Part shown: piece by piece, positions 10,410 through 19,597 of the stretch
Position numbering within the stretch: the stretch's first letter is position 1
How the letters are laid out: every line of letters starts with the position of its first letter
NCBI RefSeq assembly: GCF_900110695.1
Contig: NZ_FOEH01000004.1
Coordinates: forward strand, 62,001 to 126,000
From: Virgibacillus subterraneus
GTDB taxonomy: Bacteria > Bacillota > Bacilli > Bacillales > Amphibacillaceae
DNA length: 64,000 nt
Direction of reading: 5' to 3'
Position numbers and translations under genes: made by a program
The notes under the pieces: generated by a model
What the model was told of the DNA's origin: nothing
The model's database searches: none
The model's input: the letters and a program-made list of their open reading frames with translations, nothing else

Positions 10410-10670
10410 TTATCTAGGTTCCACAATTAGTTTAATCGCTGTCCGTTCTTCCTCATCAATCATAATATCAGTAAAAGCCGGAATACAAATTAAATCAACT
10501 CCACTTGGCGCTACAAATCCTCTGGCAATCGCTACTGCTTTGACGGACTGGTTTAATGCACCAGCGCCAATCGCCTGCATTTCCGCTGTTCCACGTTCCC
10601 GTAAGACATTCGCAAGTGCACCTGCTACTGAATTTGGATTTGATTTTGCTGAAACTTTCAATACTTCCAT
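10410..10670 (-). CDS. spoVS: Stage V sporulation protein S
   Basis: An 86-residue protein almost identical, from memory, to B. subtilis SpoVS, including MEVLKVSAKSNPNSVAGALA, the middle GAGALNQSVKAVAIARGFVA and the VEPR end. It is an Alba-like small protein required for full spore coat and cortex formation. The ATG at 10670 has AAGGAGG 8 bases upstream; the longer reading from 10688 overlaps that ribosome site. It is followed by its own terminator. Confidence 0.97.
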   Translation of the reverse strand: MEVLKVSAKSNPNSVAGALANVLRERGTAEMQAIGAGALNQSVKAVAIARGFVAPSGVDLICIPAFTDIMIDEEERTAIKLIVEPR

Positions 10671-10776
10671 TACTAGTACCTCCTTCAATTACTATTGTAG
10701 TTCTATTGCTACTATATTCTTGGAGATGATAGCTTATTACCTTATTATGCATCAATAATTCTAAACATTCAAATAA

Positions 10777-11574
10777 TCAACCAAAGAATGGATGGTCATC
10801 GTTTATTAAAATACGCTCAACCTTAGTTGCTTTTCCAGTTTTATCATCTATTGTAACTAAAAACCCGTTTAATTGAGTTCTTCCCTTCGTGTCAATTTCA
10901 AAACGTACTGGTAAACTTGTGAGAAACTTTTTCATAACTGCTTCCTTTTCCATACCTAAAATTGAATCATAAGGTCCAGTCATCCCAACATCCGTAATAT
11001 ATGCTGTTCCTTGTGGTAAAATTCGATCATCAGCAGTTTGAGTATGTGTATGTGTACCAACAACAGCACTGACTCGACCATCCAAGTACCAACCCATTGC
11101 CTGTTTTTCACTTGTAGCTTCTGCATGAAAATCTACAAAAATAATGCTTGTACGTTTTTTCGCTTCTTCAATTAGTTCATCCATTTTACGAAACGGATCA
11201 TCAAGTGCAGGTAAAAAAGTGCGTCCCTGCATATTAATTACAGCAATTTCACTTCCATTTAAGTTCACAAATTTAAGCCCTTTTCCGGGTGTACCCTCCG
11301 GAAAGTTTGCCGGCCGAATCATATTCTTGGCGTCATCTATAAATTCAAATATTTCTCTTTTATCCCAAGTATGGTTCCCCATTGTAACAACCTGAGCACC
11401 CCACTCAAGAAATTGCTTATAAATTTTCTCAGTGATACCTTTTCCAGATGCTGCGTTTTCCCCGTTAATAATAGTTATATGTGGACGGTGTTTTTCTTTT
11501 AATTTTGGTAAATAATGCTGAACCATATCTCTTCCAGGAGATCCTGCTACATCACCAATAAACAATATTTTCAT
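10777..11574 (-). CDS. ymdB: YmdB, 2',3'-cyclic nucleotide phosphodiesterase (metallophosphatase)
   Basis: A 265-residue calcineurin-like phosphoesterase. B. subtilis YmdB hydrolyses 2',3'-cAMP and affects biofilm versus motility decisions (established). Metal-ligand blocks are visible: FIGDVAGSPGRD (5-16), INGENAASGKG, MGNHTWDKREIF, DFHAEATSEK and GTHTHTQTADDRIL. The start at 11574 (MKILFIGD) is used because GGATGAG lies 7-8 bases upstream; the ATG at 11586 overlaps that site. It follows rny across a terminator, the usual Bacillus order rny-ymdB-spoVS. Confidence 0.95.
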   Translation of the reverse strand: MKILFIGDVAGSPGRDMVQHYLPKLKEKHRPHITIINGENAASGKGITEKIYKQFLEWGAQVVTMGNHTWDKREIFEFIDDAKNMIRPANFPEGTPGKGLKFVNLNGSEIAVINMQGRTFLPALDDPFRKMDELIEEAKKRTSIIFVDFHAEATSEKQAMGWYLDGRVSAVVGTHTHTQTADDRILPQGTAYITDVGMTGPYDSILGMEKEAVMKKFLTSLPVRFEIDTKGRTQLNGFLVTIDDKTGKATKVERILINDDHPFFG

Positions 11575-11633
11575 AATTTTTCTCATCCTAACAAGTAATA
11601 ATATGTTTCACACTCAAATTATACTTTAAAGCA

Positions 11634-11663
11634 AAAATAAAAGCGACCAGCTGGCCGCTTTTA
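11634..11663 (-). terminator. Rho-independent terminator after rny
   Basis: AAAAGCGACCAG (11639-11650) faces CTGGCCGCTTTT (11651-11662) with one mismatch; the minus strand then reads TTTATTTTTGC. It sits between rny and ymdB. Confidence 0.75.
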
Positions 11664-11688
11664 TTAATCTAGTTCCTCTAATTGGTCA

Positions 11689-13248
11689 CTATTTAGCATA
11701 TTCAACTGCTCTTGTTTCTCGGATAACAGTTACTTTAATATGACCTGGGTAATCCAATTCGCCTTCAATTCGTTTACGAATATCCCTTGCGATTTTGACT
11801 GAATCAATGTCATCAATTTCATCAGGTTTAACCATAATTCTAATTTCTCTTCCCGCCTGAATAGCGAATGACTTTTCTACACCTGTAAACGACTCGGATA
11901 TCTCTTCCAGTTTTTCAAGACGCTTAATGTAATTCTCCAATGTTTCACTTCTTGCTCCAGGGCGTGCAGCGGATAGTGCATCTGCTGCAGCAACCAAAAC
12001 GGAAATAATGGAAGTAGCTTCCTCATCACCATGGTGAGAAGCAATAGAATTAATGACAACCTCATGTTCCTTGTATTTGATTCCTAGTTCTTTCCCAATT
12101 TCAACATGACTTCCCTCTACTTCATGATCAATGGCTTTACCAATGTCATGAAGTAAGCCAGCTCTTCTTGCAAGTGTTTCATCTTCACCTAACTCAGCAG
12201 CAAGCAGTCCGGAAAGGTACGCTACCTCTGTAGAATGCTTTAACACATTTTGACCATAGCTTGTACGATATTTTAGGCGACCAAGTATTTTAACTAAATC
12301 TGGATGTAATCCATGTACTCCAACTTCAAACGTTGTTTCCTCTCCAATTTCTCGTATATATTCATCTACTTCACGTCTGGCTTTATCCACCATTTCTTCT
12401 ATTCTTGCAGGGTGTATTCTACCGTCTTGTACGAGTTTTTCTAGAGCCATACGAGCTGTCTCTCGACGTATTGGATCAAAACCTGACAAAATTACTGCTT
12501 CCGGTGTATCATCAATAATTAAGTCAATACCGGTAAGCGTTTCTAAAGTTCGAATATTACGACCTTCACGGCCGATAATTCGACCTTTCATTTCGTCATT
12601 AGGAAGATTTACAACAGATACAGTTGTTTCAGCTACATGGTCTGCCGCGCAACGCTGTAAGGCTAACGAAAGAATACTTTTCGCTTTCTTGTCTGCTTCC
12701 TCTTTCGCACGATTTTCAGCTTCTTTAATCATTAATGCTGATTCATGACTAACCTCTTGTTCAACTCGCTCTAAAATTATCTGTCTTGCCTGATCAGTTG
12801 TATACCCTGAAATGCGTTCAAGCTCCGTTTGCTGCTCTTGAATTACAGCTTCCACTTTGCTTTCCATTTCTTCAATTTGTTGTTGTTTTTCTGTTAGTGA
12901 TTGTTCTTTCTTCTCTAACAAGAGCTCTCGCTTATCCAGCGTTTCACTTTTTCTGTCCAGATTTTCTTCTTTTTGCATCAGACGATTTTCTTGCTTTTGC
13001 ACTTCTGTTCGACGTTCACGTAAGTCATCTTCTGTCTGCTGGCGAAGTTTATGATTTTCATCCTTCGCTTCAAGAAGTGCCTCTTTTTTAGAGGCATCTG
13101 CATTTCGGTGTGCTTCATCTACTATTTGTTTAGCTAAATTTTCCGCACTGGAAATCTTAGCTTCTGCAATAGATTTACGAATCAGATAACCAACAACAAT
13201 ACCGACGATTACGGCAAGCAAAATGGAGATGATTAAGGGACTGTCCAT
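11689..13248 (-). CDS. rny: Ribonuclease Y
   Basis: The membrane-bound endoribonuclease that starts bulk mRNA decay in Bacilli. 519 residues, as in B. subtilis. There is an N-terminal transmembrane helix (about 3-22), a long charged coiled coil (about 30-200), a KH domain ([15 protein letters not shown], about 223-237) and an HD domain with [12 protein letters not shown] near residue 367. The start is the ATG at 13248, because AGGAGGTG lies 4 bases upstream; the GTG at 13257 is part of that ribosome site. RicA, which modulates RNase Y, is encoded downstream. Confidence 0.97.
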   Translation of the reverse strand: MDSPLIISILLAVIVGIVVGYLIRKSIAEAKISSAENLAKQIVDEAHRNADASKKEALLEAKDENHKLRQQTEDDLRERRTEVQKQENRLMQKEENLDRKSETLDKRELLLEKKEQSLTEKQQQIEEMESKVEAVIQEQQTELERISGYTTDQARQIILERVEQEVSHESALMIKEAENRAKEEADKKAKSILSLALQRCAADHVAETTVSVVNLPNDEMKGRIIGREGRNIRTLETLTGIDLIIDDTPEAVILSGFDPIRRETARMALEKLVQDGRIHPARIEEMVDKARREVDEYIREIGEETTFEVGVHGLHPDLVKILGRLKYRTSYGQNVLKHSTEVAYLSGLLAAELGEDETLARRAGLLHDIGKAIDHEVEGSHVEIGKELGIKYKEHEVVINSIASHHGDEEATSIISVLVAAADALSAARPGARSETLENYIKRLEKLEEISESFTGVEKSFAIQAGREIRIMVKPDEIDDIDSVKIARDIRKRIEGELDYPGHIKVTVIRETRAVEYAK

Positions 13249-13327
13249 GGGGTTCACCTCCTATTGCTATAAGTTGTACAACAATTCATTATTGTCGGCA
13301 TGTACAATGTTCAATAATAAATAAATA

Positions 13328-13363
13328 AAATTGTATAATAAAAAATATAAAATTATACAATTT
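13328..13363. repeat. 12-base inverted repeat between recA and rny
   Basis: AAATTGTATAAT (13328-13339) and ATTATACAATTT (13352-13363) are exact inverses across 12 bases. A second palindrome, GTTGTACAAC (13273-13282), is nearer rny. Both lie upstream of rny. They could be operator-like or just AT-rich hairpins; no T-run supports a terminator. Confidence 0.5.
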
Positions 13364-13477
13364 AATTGTAATTGTCCGTATAGCCAATGTCAAGGAATCG
13401 TAACAATTAGCAATCCGTTCAAATTATTAAATCCCTTGCCAGTAATTACCAGCAAAGGATTCTTCAGTTAAATATTC

Positions 13478-14512
13478 TTATACATCTAAACTTTCCTGTC
13501 CCTTTTCTTCTGTTTCTTCTGGCTGTTCATCTAAATTATAATGTTGACGAATCATTCCATGTAATTCTGTCATGACATTCTCATTAGCCTTCAGATATTC
13601 TTTTGCATTTTCCCGGCCTTGTCCAAGCCGATCTCCATTATAGGAATACCATGCACCACTTTTTTGAACTATATCAAGGTCAGATCCAACATCTATTATT
13701 TCGCCCTCTTTGGAAATACCTTCCCCATACATAATGTCGACCTCTGCCTTCTTGAAAGGTGGCGCCACTTTATTCTTAACCACTTTAATTCGTGTTTTAT
13801 TACCAACCATATCATTTCCCTGTTTCAATGTCTCGGCACGGCGAACTTCCAATCTAACAGATGCATAGAATTTCAGTGCGCGACCGCCAGGAGTTGTTTC
13901 CGGATTACCAAACATAACCCCAACTTTTTCTCTGATTTGGTTAATGAATATAGCAGTTGTCTTTGATTTATTAATTGCACCTGATAGTTTTCTTAGTGCT
14001 TGTGACATAAGGCGTGCCTGCAAGCCCACATGTGCGTCACCCATTTCGCCTTCAATTTCCGCTTTGGGAACTAAGGCAGCAACCGAGTCAACAACAACTA
14101 TATCTACAGCGCCACTGCGCACAAGTGCCTCAGCAATTTCCAGAGCTTGTTCACCGGTATCTGGCTGTGATAATAATAATTCATCTATATTTACCCCTAA
14201 TGCTCGCGCATATGTAGGATCAAGTGCATGCTCCGCATCTATAAATGCCGCATGTCCACCTTTTCGTTGTGCTTCAGCAATTGCATGAAGAGCGACAGTT
14301 GTTTTACCAGAAGATTCTGGTCCATATATTTCTACCACTCGTCCTCTTGGATACCCTCCAATACCTAAAGCTACGTCTAATGCCAACGAACCGCTTGGAA
14401 TTGTTGCAATCTTTTGTTCAGCCTGTTCACCTAATTTCATCACAGAACCTTTACCAAATTGTTTTTCGATTTGTTTTAACGCCAAATCTAAAGCTTGTTT
14501 TTTATCTCCCAA
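13478..14512 (-). CDS. recA: Recombinase RecA
   Basis: Forms filaments on single-stranded DNA for homologous recombination and triggers LexA self-cleavage. The Walker [10 protein letters not shown] is at residues 64-72, with [18 protein letters not shown] and the loop [18 protein letters not shown] further on. 344 residues with an acidic tail. The start is TTG, supported by AAAGGAGG upstream and by the [12 protein letters not shown] beginning. A LexA box (14580-14593) and a sigma-A promoter (14543-14571) precede it. It follows cinA, a conserved pairing. Confidence 0.98.
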   Translation of the reverse strand: MGDKKQALDLALKQIEKQFGKGSVMKLGEQAEQKIATIPSGSLALDVALGIGGYPRGRVVEIYGPESSGKTTVALHAIAEAQRKGGHAAFIDAEHALDPTYARALGVNIDELLLSQPDTGEQALEIAEALVRSGAVDIVVVDSVAALVPKAEIEGEMGDAHVGLQARLMSQALRKLSGAINKSKTTAIFINQIREKVGVMFGNPETTPGGRALKFYASVRLEVRRAETLKQGNDMVGNKTRIKVVKNKVAPPFKKAEVDIMYGEGISKEGEIIDVGSDLDIVQKSGAWYSYNGDRLGQGRENAKEYLKANENVMTELHGMIRQHYNLDEQPEETEEKGQESLDV

Positions 14513-14542
14513 CGAGCTTACCTCCTTTAATTAACTATCTAC

Positions 14543-14571
14543 ATCATACCTTGTTTTTCATCATTTGCCAA
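14543..14571 (-). promoter_or_regulatory. recA promoter
   Basis: On the minus strand -35 TTGGCA (14571-14566), a 17-base spacer, then -10 TATGAT (14548-14543), about 30 bases before the TTG start. Confidence 0.75.
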
Positions 14572-14579
14572 GAAAAGAA

Positions 14580-14593
14580 CGAATAAATGTTCT
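14580..14593 (-). promoter_or_regulatory. LexA (SOS) box upstream of recA
   Basis: The + strand reads CGAATAAATGTTCT; the Gram-positive LexA consensus is CGAACRNRYGTTYC, so 12 of 14 positions agree. It lies just upstream of the recA -35 box, where LexA would block transcription. Confidence 0.75.
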
Positions 14594-14687
14594 CATTTTT
14601 CGATGTTGTTTAAACGGGAAAAATGGGGTTTACTAGATTATAGACTCTGAAAATACAATTTCACAGTAAATTCATGATGCCAAAATA

Positions 14688-15935
14688 CTATTTTAACAAA
14701 TTATATAAAAGTTCAAATCCCTTTAAAGTGGCTTTTTTTCGTATGGTTTGCCGGCTGCCTTGAAAAGTAAATTTCCTTGCAATACTCACCTTAGAACTGT
14801 CATAAACAGCGATGAAAACAGTTCCAGGAGGATGACCTTCCACACTATCCGGTCCAGCTGCTCCCGTAAAGCTAATACCTATATCTGAATCTAAAAGCGT
14901 ACAAATATTTCTGGACATTTCTGCAGCACATTCATCGCTGACTGTTCCATACTGCCTAATAGTTTCAGGCGAAATATGCAATACATTTTCTTTAACGTTT
15001 GTATCATAACAAACTAGTCCGCCACGGCTTACTTTAGAAGCACCTTCAACAGCTATAAGCTTTTCAGTAAACATACCTCCTGTTAAGCTTTCAGCAGCAC
15101 CTATGTACTTATTTTGAGCTTTTAATAAGGCAAACACGTTCTCCTCTATTGTTTGCTCATCGGCTCCATACATGTGGTCTCCTACTTTGGCTTGAATTTG
15201 CTGCTTTGTCTTGCTGATTAAATTAGTAGCCTCTTCTTGCGTGTTCGCCTTAGCAGTTAGCCTAATAGCTATACCTTCACTTTGTGCCAAAGGAGCAATC
15301 GTGGGATTACTTTGATTTTGAATAATATCACTAAGTTCATCCTCGAGCTGTGACTCACCAATGCCAATAAACCGTAGCATTGTGGATTTAATAACTGAAC
15401 TTTCCCCTGTTAGTTGCTGAAGATACGGCATTACCTTATCCGACATCATCTGTTTCATTTCTCTTGGTACACCAGGCAAAAAAATCCACGTTGTATCGTT
15501 CTCGGATACAATCATTCCTGGTGCCATCCCCACGTTATTTTCAATTACGTCAGCACCAGTAAAAACGCGCGCTTGTTTTCGGTTGTTCGGGGTCATTTTA
15601 GATTTTTGTTTCCTATAAAACGCCTCTATTTTTTCCATTGATGGTCGGTGTTCAATTATATCCCTTTTAACGATTTTCTGAAAAGCTTCTCTTGTTAAGT
15701 CATCCTCTGTCGGACCTAATCCACCAGTAACAATTATAACATCTGCCCGGTTTTTTGAATGCTGAAACTGTTCCTTCACTCTTTGCAGATTATCTCCCAC
15801 TACTGAATGATGAAACACATTCATTCCTATCGCTGCCAGTTTCTCCGACATCCATTGTGCATTTGTGTTCGCAATTTGCCCTAGTAATAACTCCGTGCCA
15901 ACTGCGATAATTTCCGTTCGAAACTGTTTCGTCAT
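14688..15935 (-). CDS. cinA: CinA, competence/damage-inducible nicotinamide-nucleotide amidase
   Basis: A 415-residue two-domain protein: an N-terminal COG1058 (MoaB-like) domain with TGGLGPTEDDLTREA near 70-85, and a C-terminal CinA domain with AAESLTGGMF and SFTGAAGPD. Bacterial CinA proteins deamidate NMN in pyridine-nucleotide recycling, and the gene is linked to competence. The ATG at 15935 has GAGGGATTC upstream; a longer reading to 15959 overlaps more of pgsA. It overlaps the pgsA stop by 4 bases (ATGA), so it is translationally coupled, and recA follows. Confidence 0.95.
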   Translation of the reverse strand: MTKQFRTEIIAVGTELLLGQIANTNAQWMSEKLAAIGMNVFHHSVVGDNLQRVKEQFQHSKNRADVIIVTGGLGPTEDDLTREAFQKIVKRDIIEHRPSMEKIEAFYRKQKSKMTPNNRKQARVFTGADVIENNVGMAPGMIVSENDTTWIFLPGVPREMKQMMSDKVMPYLQQLTGESSVIKSTMLRFIGIGESQLEDELSDIIQNQSNPTIAPLAQSEGIAIRLTAKANTQEEATNLISKTKQQIQAKVGDHMYGADEQTIEENVFALLKAQNKYIGAAESLTGGMFTEKLIAVEGASKVSRGGLVCYDTNVKENVLHISPETIRQYGTVSDECAAEMSRNICTLLDSDIGISFTGAAGPDSVEGHPPGTVFIAVYDSSKVSIARKFTFQGSRQTIRKKATLKGFELLYNLLK

Positions 15936-16510
15936 TTTGAATCCCTCATAACATGCCAATTTTTAACAAAATAATCATAACCTGATAAGATTGTAAAGAA
16001 CAAGGCTACATACAGCATTATAGTAGCAAAAGGTAATCCCATATACGAAAATGGAAAATTATGAAGCAGTAATGCCGCAATCGCAACCATTTGAGTCACT
16101 GTTTTTAATTTCCCCATGCTACCAGCTGCTAAGACTACTCCCTCACCTGCAGCTACCAAACGAAGGCCAGTAATTGCAAATTCTCTACTAATAATTATAA
16201 TCGTTACCCATGCAGGCGCCAATCCTAGTTCCACAAGTAAAATGAGTGCAGTAGCTACAAGCAGTTTATCTGCTAGTGGATCCAAGAATTTCCCTAAATT
16301 TGTGACTAAATTATACTTCCTGGCGTAATAGCCATCCACCCAGTCAGTTGTTGAAGCAACGATAAATAAAATTGCGGCAGCTAGGTGCGATATAGGAAGA
16401 GAGGACTCGCCAATGTCCCATACACCCCAGTTGAATGGAACACTTAATAAAATAATGAAAATTGGAATTAAAAATATACGTGAGAGCGTAATTTTATTTG
16501 GTATATTCAC
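15932..16510 (-). CDS. pgsA: CDP-diacylglycerol-glycerol-3-phosphate 3-phosphatidyltransferase
   Basis: A 192-residue integral membrane enzyme making phosphatidylglycerol phosphate. The CDP-alcohol phosphotransferase motif is clear: DWVDGYYARKYNLVTNLGKFLDPLADK (about residues 56-82) has the D..DG..AR..G..D..D pattern. About four to five hydrophobic segments surround it. Its substrate CDP-diacylglycerol is made by CdsA, encoded at 56590 in this window. It overlaps cinA by 4 bases. Confidence 0.97.
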   Translation of the reverse strand: MNIPNKITLSRIFLIPIFIILLSVPFNWGVWDIGESSLPISHLAAAILFIVASTTDWVDGYYARKYNLVTNLGKFLDPLADKLLVATALILLVELGLAPAWVTIIIISREFAITGLRLVAAGEGVVLAAGSMGKLKTVTQMVAIAALLLHNFPFSYMGLPFATIMLYVALFFTILSGYDYFVKNWHVMRDSK

Positions 16511-16530
16511 AACTATTTCCTCCTACGGTA

Positions 16531-16560
16531 TAAACCCCTTCCATATAAGGAAGGGGTTAA
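16531..16560 (-). terminator. Hairpin between rodZ and pgsA
   Basis: AACCCCTTCC (16533-16542) and GGAAGGGGTT (16549-16558) pair perfectly with a 6-base loop. The following minus-strand sequence is TATACC, so the T-run is poor. It may be a partial terminator or an mRNA stabiliser. Confidence 0.45.
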
Positions 16561-16576
16561 AATGGAATGACTATCA

Positions 16577-17497
16577 CTAATTTGACTGCGCGCTCGCTTT
16601 GTTAATATTTATCCAAAGTTTTTGAAGTACATAATCATTCTCATCAACTGGATAATTAACCTCTACACCATCTATAGTAATATCCAAATTAGGTGCGGAT
16701 CCAACTTTAAACCAGACGCGCTCTGCTCCAGACAAATCTAGTTCAAGTGGAGAATCATCAGCAGTAAACATCCCTGAAAACAAAGATTCTCCATCACCGT
16801 TCTCCACTTCAAGCCAGGATTCACCTGATGTCTCTATTTTAGCCATTACCTGTTCACTTGCATTTTCCATAGTAAGCGTTGACTCAGGGCTAGATCCAGT
16901 ACCTTTTTCACTTACTGTTAATTCTGGTTGAGGCTGATCTGCTTCTTCAGCTTGTGAGTCATTATTTTCTTCATCTGTTTCATCAGAACCTGCATCGGAG
17001 TTATCATCTTCTGCTTGTTCTTCATCTTGTTTGTTTTCATCAGGGTTATAAGTAACCTCATTATCATTTTGTGTATCTACCGGTTCTGAACTGTCATTAG
17101 ACAATGTTTGCTGGTAGAAATACCATGCTGCAAAAACGATACCTATCACTAAAAGAACAACAATAATAGTTGGAATAAACGAGAAAATGGCTGTGTTTTT
17201 TGTTGGATTATTGTCCTTGCGTGATCGATGAATTTGGGTATATTGGGTAGAACTCTCTGCTTCAGTCTGTGGTATCTCATCCTTATATTCTTCCAGTAGC
17301 TCGGTTGAATCCAAACCAACTGCATTTGCATATTCCTTAATAAATGCCCTAGCATAAAATTTTCCTGGCAATATATGGAAATTACCTTGTTCGATTGCTT
17401 CTAAATATCTTTTTTGAATTTTGGTTGTTTCCTGTAAACTTTCCAATGATATCTTTTTTTCTTCTCTAGCTTCTTTTAGTCTTAATCCTATCTCCAT
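16577..17497 (-). CDS. ymfM: RodZ-like protein YmfM (HTH membrane protein)
   Basis: 306 residues with a RodZ layout: an N-terminal Cro/C1-type helix-turn-helix (about 5-70, LRLKEAREEKKISLESLQ at the start), a linker, one transmembrane helix (about 108-130, TIIVVLLVIGIVFAAWYFY), a very acidic extracytoplasmic linker, and a C-terminal DUF4115 beta domain. RodZ links MreB to the cell-wall elongation machinery. The ATG at 17497 (MEIGLRLKEA) is the family-like start; a longer one at 17509 is less likely. It sits before pgsA as in B. subtilis. Confidence 0.92.
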   Translation of the reverse strand: MEIGLRLKEAREEKKISLESLQETTKIQKRYLEAIEQGNFHILPGKFYARAFIKEYANAVGLDSTELLEEYKDEIPQTEAESSTQYTQIHRSRKDNNPTKNTAIFSFIPTIIVVLLVIGIVFAAWYFYQQTLSNDSSEPVDTQNDNEVTYNPDENKQDEEQAEDDNSDAGSDETDEENNDSQAEEADQPQPELTVSEKGTGSSPESTLTMENASEQVMAKIETSGESWLEVENGDGESLFSGMFTADDSPLELDLSGAERVWFKVGSAPNLDITIDGVEVNYPVDENDYVLQKLWININKASAQSN

Positions 17498-17515
17498 AAA
17501 TAACACCATCCATTT

Positions 17516-17564
17516 TTAGTTGCACTTATGCAGTAATAAAGCATTTATACTTTCTTAACTGCTA
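17516..17564 (+). repeat. Terminator-associated short repeat, copy 3
   Basis: TTTAGTTGCACTTATGCAGT followed by AATAAAGCATTTATAC and TTTCTTAACTGCTAG. This copy runs into the ymfK stop codon (TAG, 17564-17562), so the element appears to supply the end of that gene. No terminator stem is visible here, unlike at most other copies. Confidence 0.7.
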
Positions 17565-18353
17565 GAAATCAAACATCGAAAAGCCGTTATCCTGACTGAA
17601 TTGATCCTTCTCAACTGTTTCGTATGTAATTGCTTCGTCTTCATTGCTGCGTAATTCAATAATATAATCAAAGTCATCTAATTTATATTCAGTAGTTTGT
17701 ACAAACATATCAGGATGCTCCACAACTTTAATGGCAGGAAGCTGCATTATCTCACGAATTAGCTGCCAATGCTTTTCATTGGCACGCCTAGTCGAGACAA
17801 TACCATCAATAATGTACAAATTATCACTATTATACTCATCTTGTATTAATTGACTTCGGATGGTTTGCTTTAATAAAGTACTTGATACAAATAACCAACG
17901 CTTATTTGCACAAACGCTTGCAGCTACAATTGATTCCGTTTTGCCTACACGCGGCATGCCACGAATACCAATTAATTTATGACCTTCCTTTTTATATAAC
18001 TCCGCCATAAAGTCAACTAATACACCTAAATCAGCACGGACGAAGCGAAAAGTCTTTCGATCATCAGCATCGCTATGTATATATCGCCCATGTCTTACAG
18101 CTAGTTTATCACGAAGTTTGGGTTTACGTAATTTTTTTACTTCTATCATATCCATCGTTTGTAAAATTGATTTCAATCGAGTGATTTGTTCGTCTTCTCT
18201 TGAAAGTAATAACATACCCCTTCTTGAATTCTCTACGCCATTTATAGATATAATATTAATAGAGAGCATTCCTAACAAGGAAGAAATATCACCCAGTAAT
18301 CCAGGGCGATTATATTGAATCTCATATTCAAGATACCATTCTGTCTTTTCCAT
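17562..18353 (-). CDS. ymfK: YmfK (DUF3388), ACT-like plus P-loop-like protein of unknown function
   Basis: 263 residues, very similar by memory to B. subtilis YmfK. The first ~80 residues look like an ACT-type regulatory domain (RPGLLGDISSLLGMLSINI). The rest carries GMPRVGKTES (about 133-142), a P-loop-like nucleotide motif, and an FDF C-terminus. The function is not known. The start at 18353 (MEKTEWYLEYE) has a GGGG site 6 bases upstream; an upstream ATG at 18374 is not family-like. Its stop codon lies inside a dispersed repeat. Confidence 0.9.
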   Translation of the reverse strand: MEKTEWYLEYEIQYNRPGLLGDISSLLGMLSINIISINGVENSRRGMLLLSREDEQITRLKSILQTMDMIEVKKLRKPKLRDKLAVRHGRYIHSDADDRKTFRFVRADLGVLVDFMAELYKKEGHKLIGIRGMPRVGKTESIVAASVCANKRWLFVSSTLLKQTIRSQLIQDEYNSDNLYIIDGIVSTRRANEKHWQLIREIMQLPAIKVVEHPDMFVQTTEYKLDDFDYIIELRSNEDEAITYETVEKDQFSQDNGFSMFDF

Positions 18354-18480
18354 AATAAGCCCCTTTATATTCATGCTGTATTAATGGTAACGAAACAAAC
18401 ATATTATTGCAATCTATCTATATAACTATAATAAAGGATTTTAGGTCCCGTGAAAAGAAGATTATGCATATCTATATAGA

Positions 18481-18518
18481 AAAAATAAAGAAGCTGCATT
18501 TATTCATTAACAGCTTCC
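18481..18518 (-). terminator. Rho-independent terminator after ymfJ
   Basis: GAAGCTG (18491-18497) pairs with CAGCTTC (18512-18518). On the minus strand TTTATTTTTT follows the stem. Confidence 0.7.
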
Positions 18519-18536
18519 CTATTTATATAGATAATT

Positions 18537-18797
18537 TTAATTTGTATTTCCCTGATTCTGTACGAGTTTAACCATTGTATTAGCTAACGCATGTCTTTCA
18601 TCTGTATCCGCTGCGTTCCAAAGCTCTCTTAGCACAGCTTCTTCATTATTCTTGGCCTCTGTACCTTTAGCTAAGTAATCACCAACTTCGTATGCCATAT
18701 TCGATACGGCCTGCTGACTCATACCCTGCGACTCTGCTTGCTCCAGTTTATTGGCTAAAAAACCTTTCCATGATTCAAAATTATCCAGAACGGACAT
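18537..18797 (-). CDS. ymfJ: YmfJ (DUF3243 family)
   Basis: An 86-residue soluble, helix-rich protein of the DUF3243 family, found in the ymf cluster across Bacillaceae. The characteristic beginning is SVLDNFESWKGFLANKLEQA. The family role is not known to me. It stands between ymfI and ymfK and has a good ribosome site (GAAGGAGG) before ATG. It ends at a terminator. Confidence 0.9.
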   Translation of the reverse strand: MSVLDNFESWKGFLANKLEQAESQGMSQQAVSNMAYEVGDYLAKGTEAKNNEEAVLRELWNAADTDERHALANTMVKLVQNQGNTN

Positions 18798-18872
18798 ACA
18801 AATCTGCCTCCTTCAATTTTTTACATGTTTAGTATTTGATTTTTTAGCAAGTTTATACATAACTATTTAGGA

Positions 18873-19589
18873 TTACCAGCCACCGGTAACATTAATAATT
18901 TCTCCTTGAATATAACTAGATTTATCGTTTATCAAAAAAAGGATTGCATTGGCAACATCATCTGCTGTTCCAGCGCGGTTAATTGGTATATCACTTGTTA
19001 TTGTCTCCTTTTCAACCGGCAGCAAATGGTTATTCATTTTCGTGTCGATAAATCCAGGACTAACAGCATTCACAGAAATTCCTGAGGGTGCAACCTCTTT
19101 GGCTAGAGCTTTCACAAAGCTATTTTGGGCACCTTTCAAAGATGAATACATTACCTCATTACTTGCACCAATTTCACCCCAAATAGAAGTAATAAATATT
19201 ATCTTTCCTTGCTTATTTTGAATCATCGCAGGGAGTAAATGCTTGGTAATCAACCAAGGTGTTTTCACGTGTAAAGCAAGCATTTCATCCATTACTTTCT
19301 CATCTGAATCCTGAAATAATCCATAGTGAGCCTTGCCGCTCGCAAAAATAATTGCATCAACCGGGAAAACAAGCTCTAATAATAATTGCTTAACTTCAGA
19401 TTGCACGCTTAGATCTGCCTGAACTTCGGTTAAAATCGATTCATTATTAAGATTTAATCTGTATCTGTCAATTGCTTGCTTATTTTTATGGTAATGCAGT
19501 ATAAGTTTATAGCCCTCGCTTGCAAGAGATTCTGCAATAGCTCCGCCTATATCACCACTAGCTCCAATCAATAATACGTTTTTCCCCAT
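18873..19589 (-). CDS. ymfI: Elongation factor P 5-aminopentanone reductase (SDR family, YmfI)
   Basis: 238 residues, a classical short-chain dehydrogenase/reductase: the NAD(P)-binding GASGDIGGAIAE is at about residues 8-19, the catalytic Tyr-x3-Lys appears as YSSLKGAQN, and the NVTGGW end is typical. In B. subtilis YmfI reduces the 5-aminopentanone modification of EF-P (established). Without a tree, a generic FabG-like reductase cannot be fully excluded, but the location next to ymfH and ymfJ fits YmfI. Confidence 0.88.
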   Translation of the reverse strand: MGKNVLLIGASGDIGGAIAESLASEGYKLILHYHKNKQAIDRYRLNLNNESILTEVQADLSVQSEVKQLLLELVFPVDAIIFASGKAHYGLFQDSDEKVMDEMLALHVKTPWLITKHLLPAMIQNKQGKIIFITSIWGEIGASNEVMYSSLKGAQNSFVKALAKEVAPSGISVNAVSPGFIDTKMNNHLLPVEKETITSDIPINRAGTADDVANAILFLINDKSSYIQGEIINVTGGW

Positions 19590-19597
19590 ATAATCTC

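Noticed and set aside
10495-10755. Second minus-strand frame over spoVS
   Set aside because: It overlaps the unmistakable spoVS gene in another frame and carries no family features.
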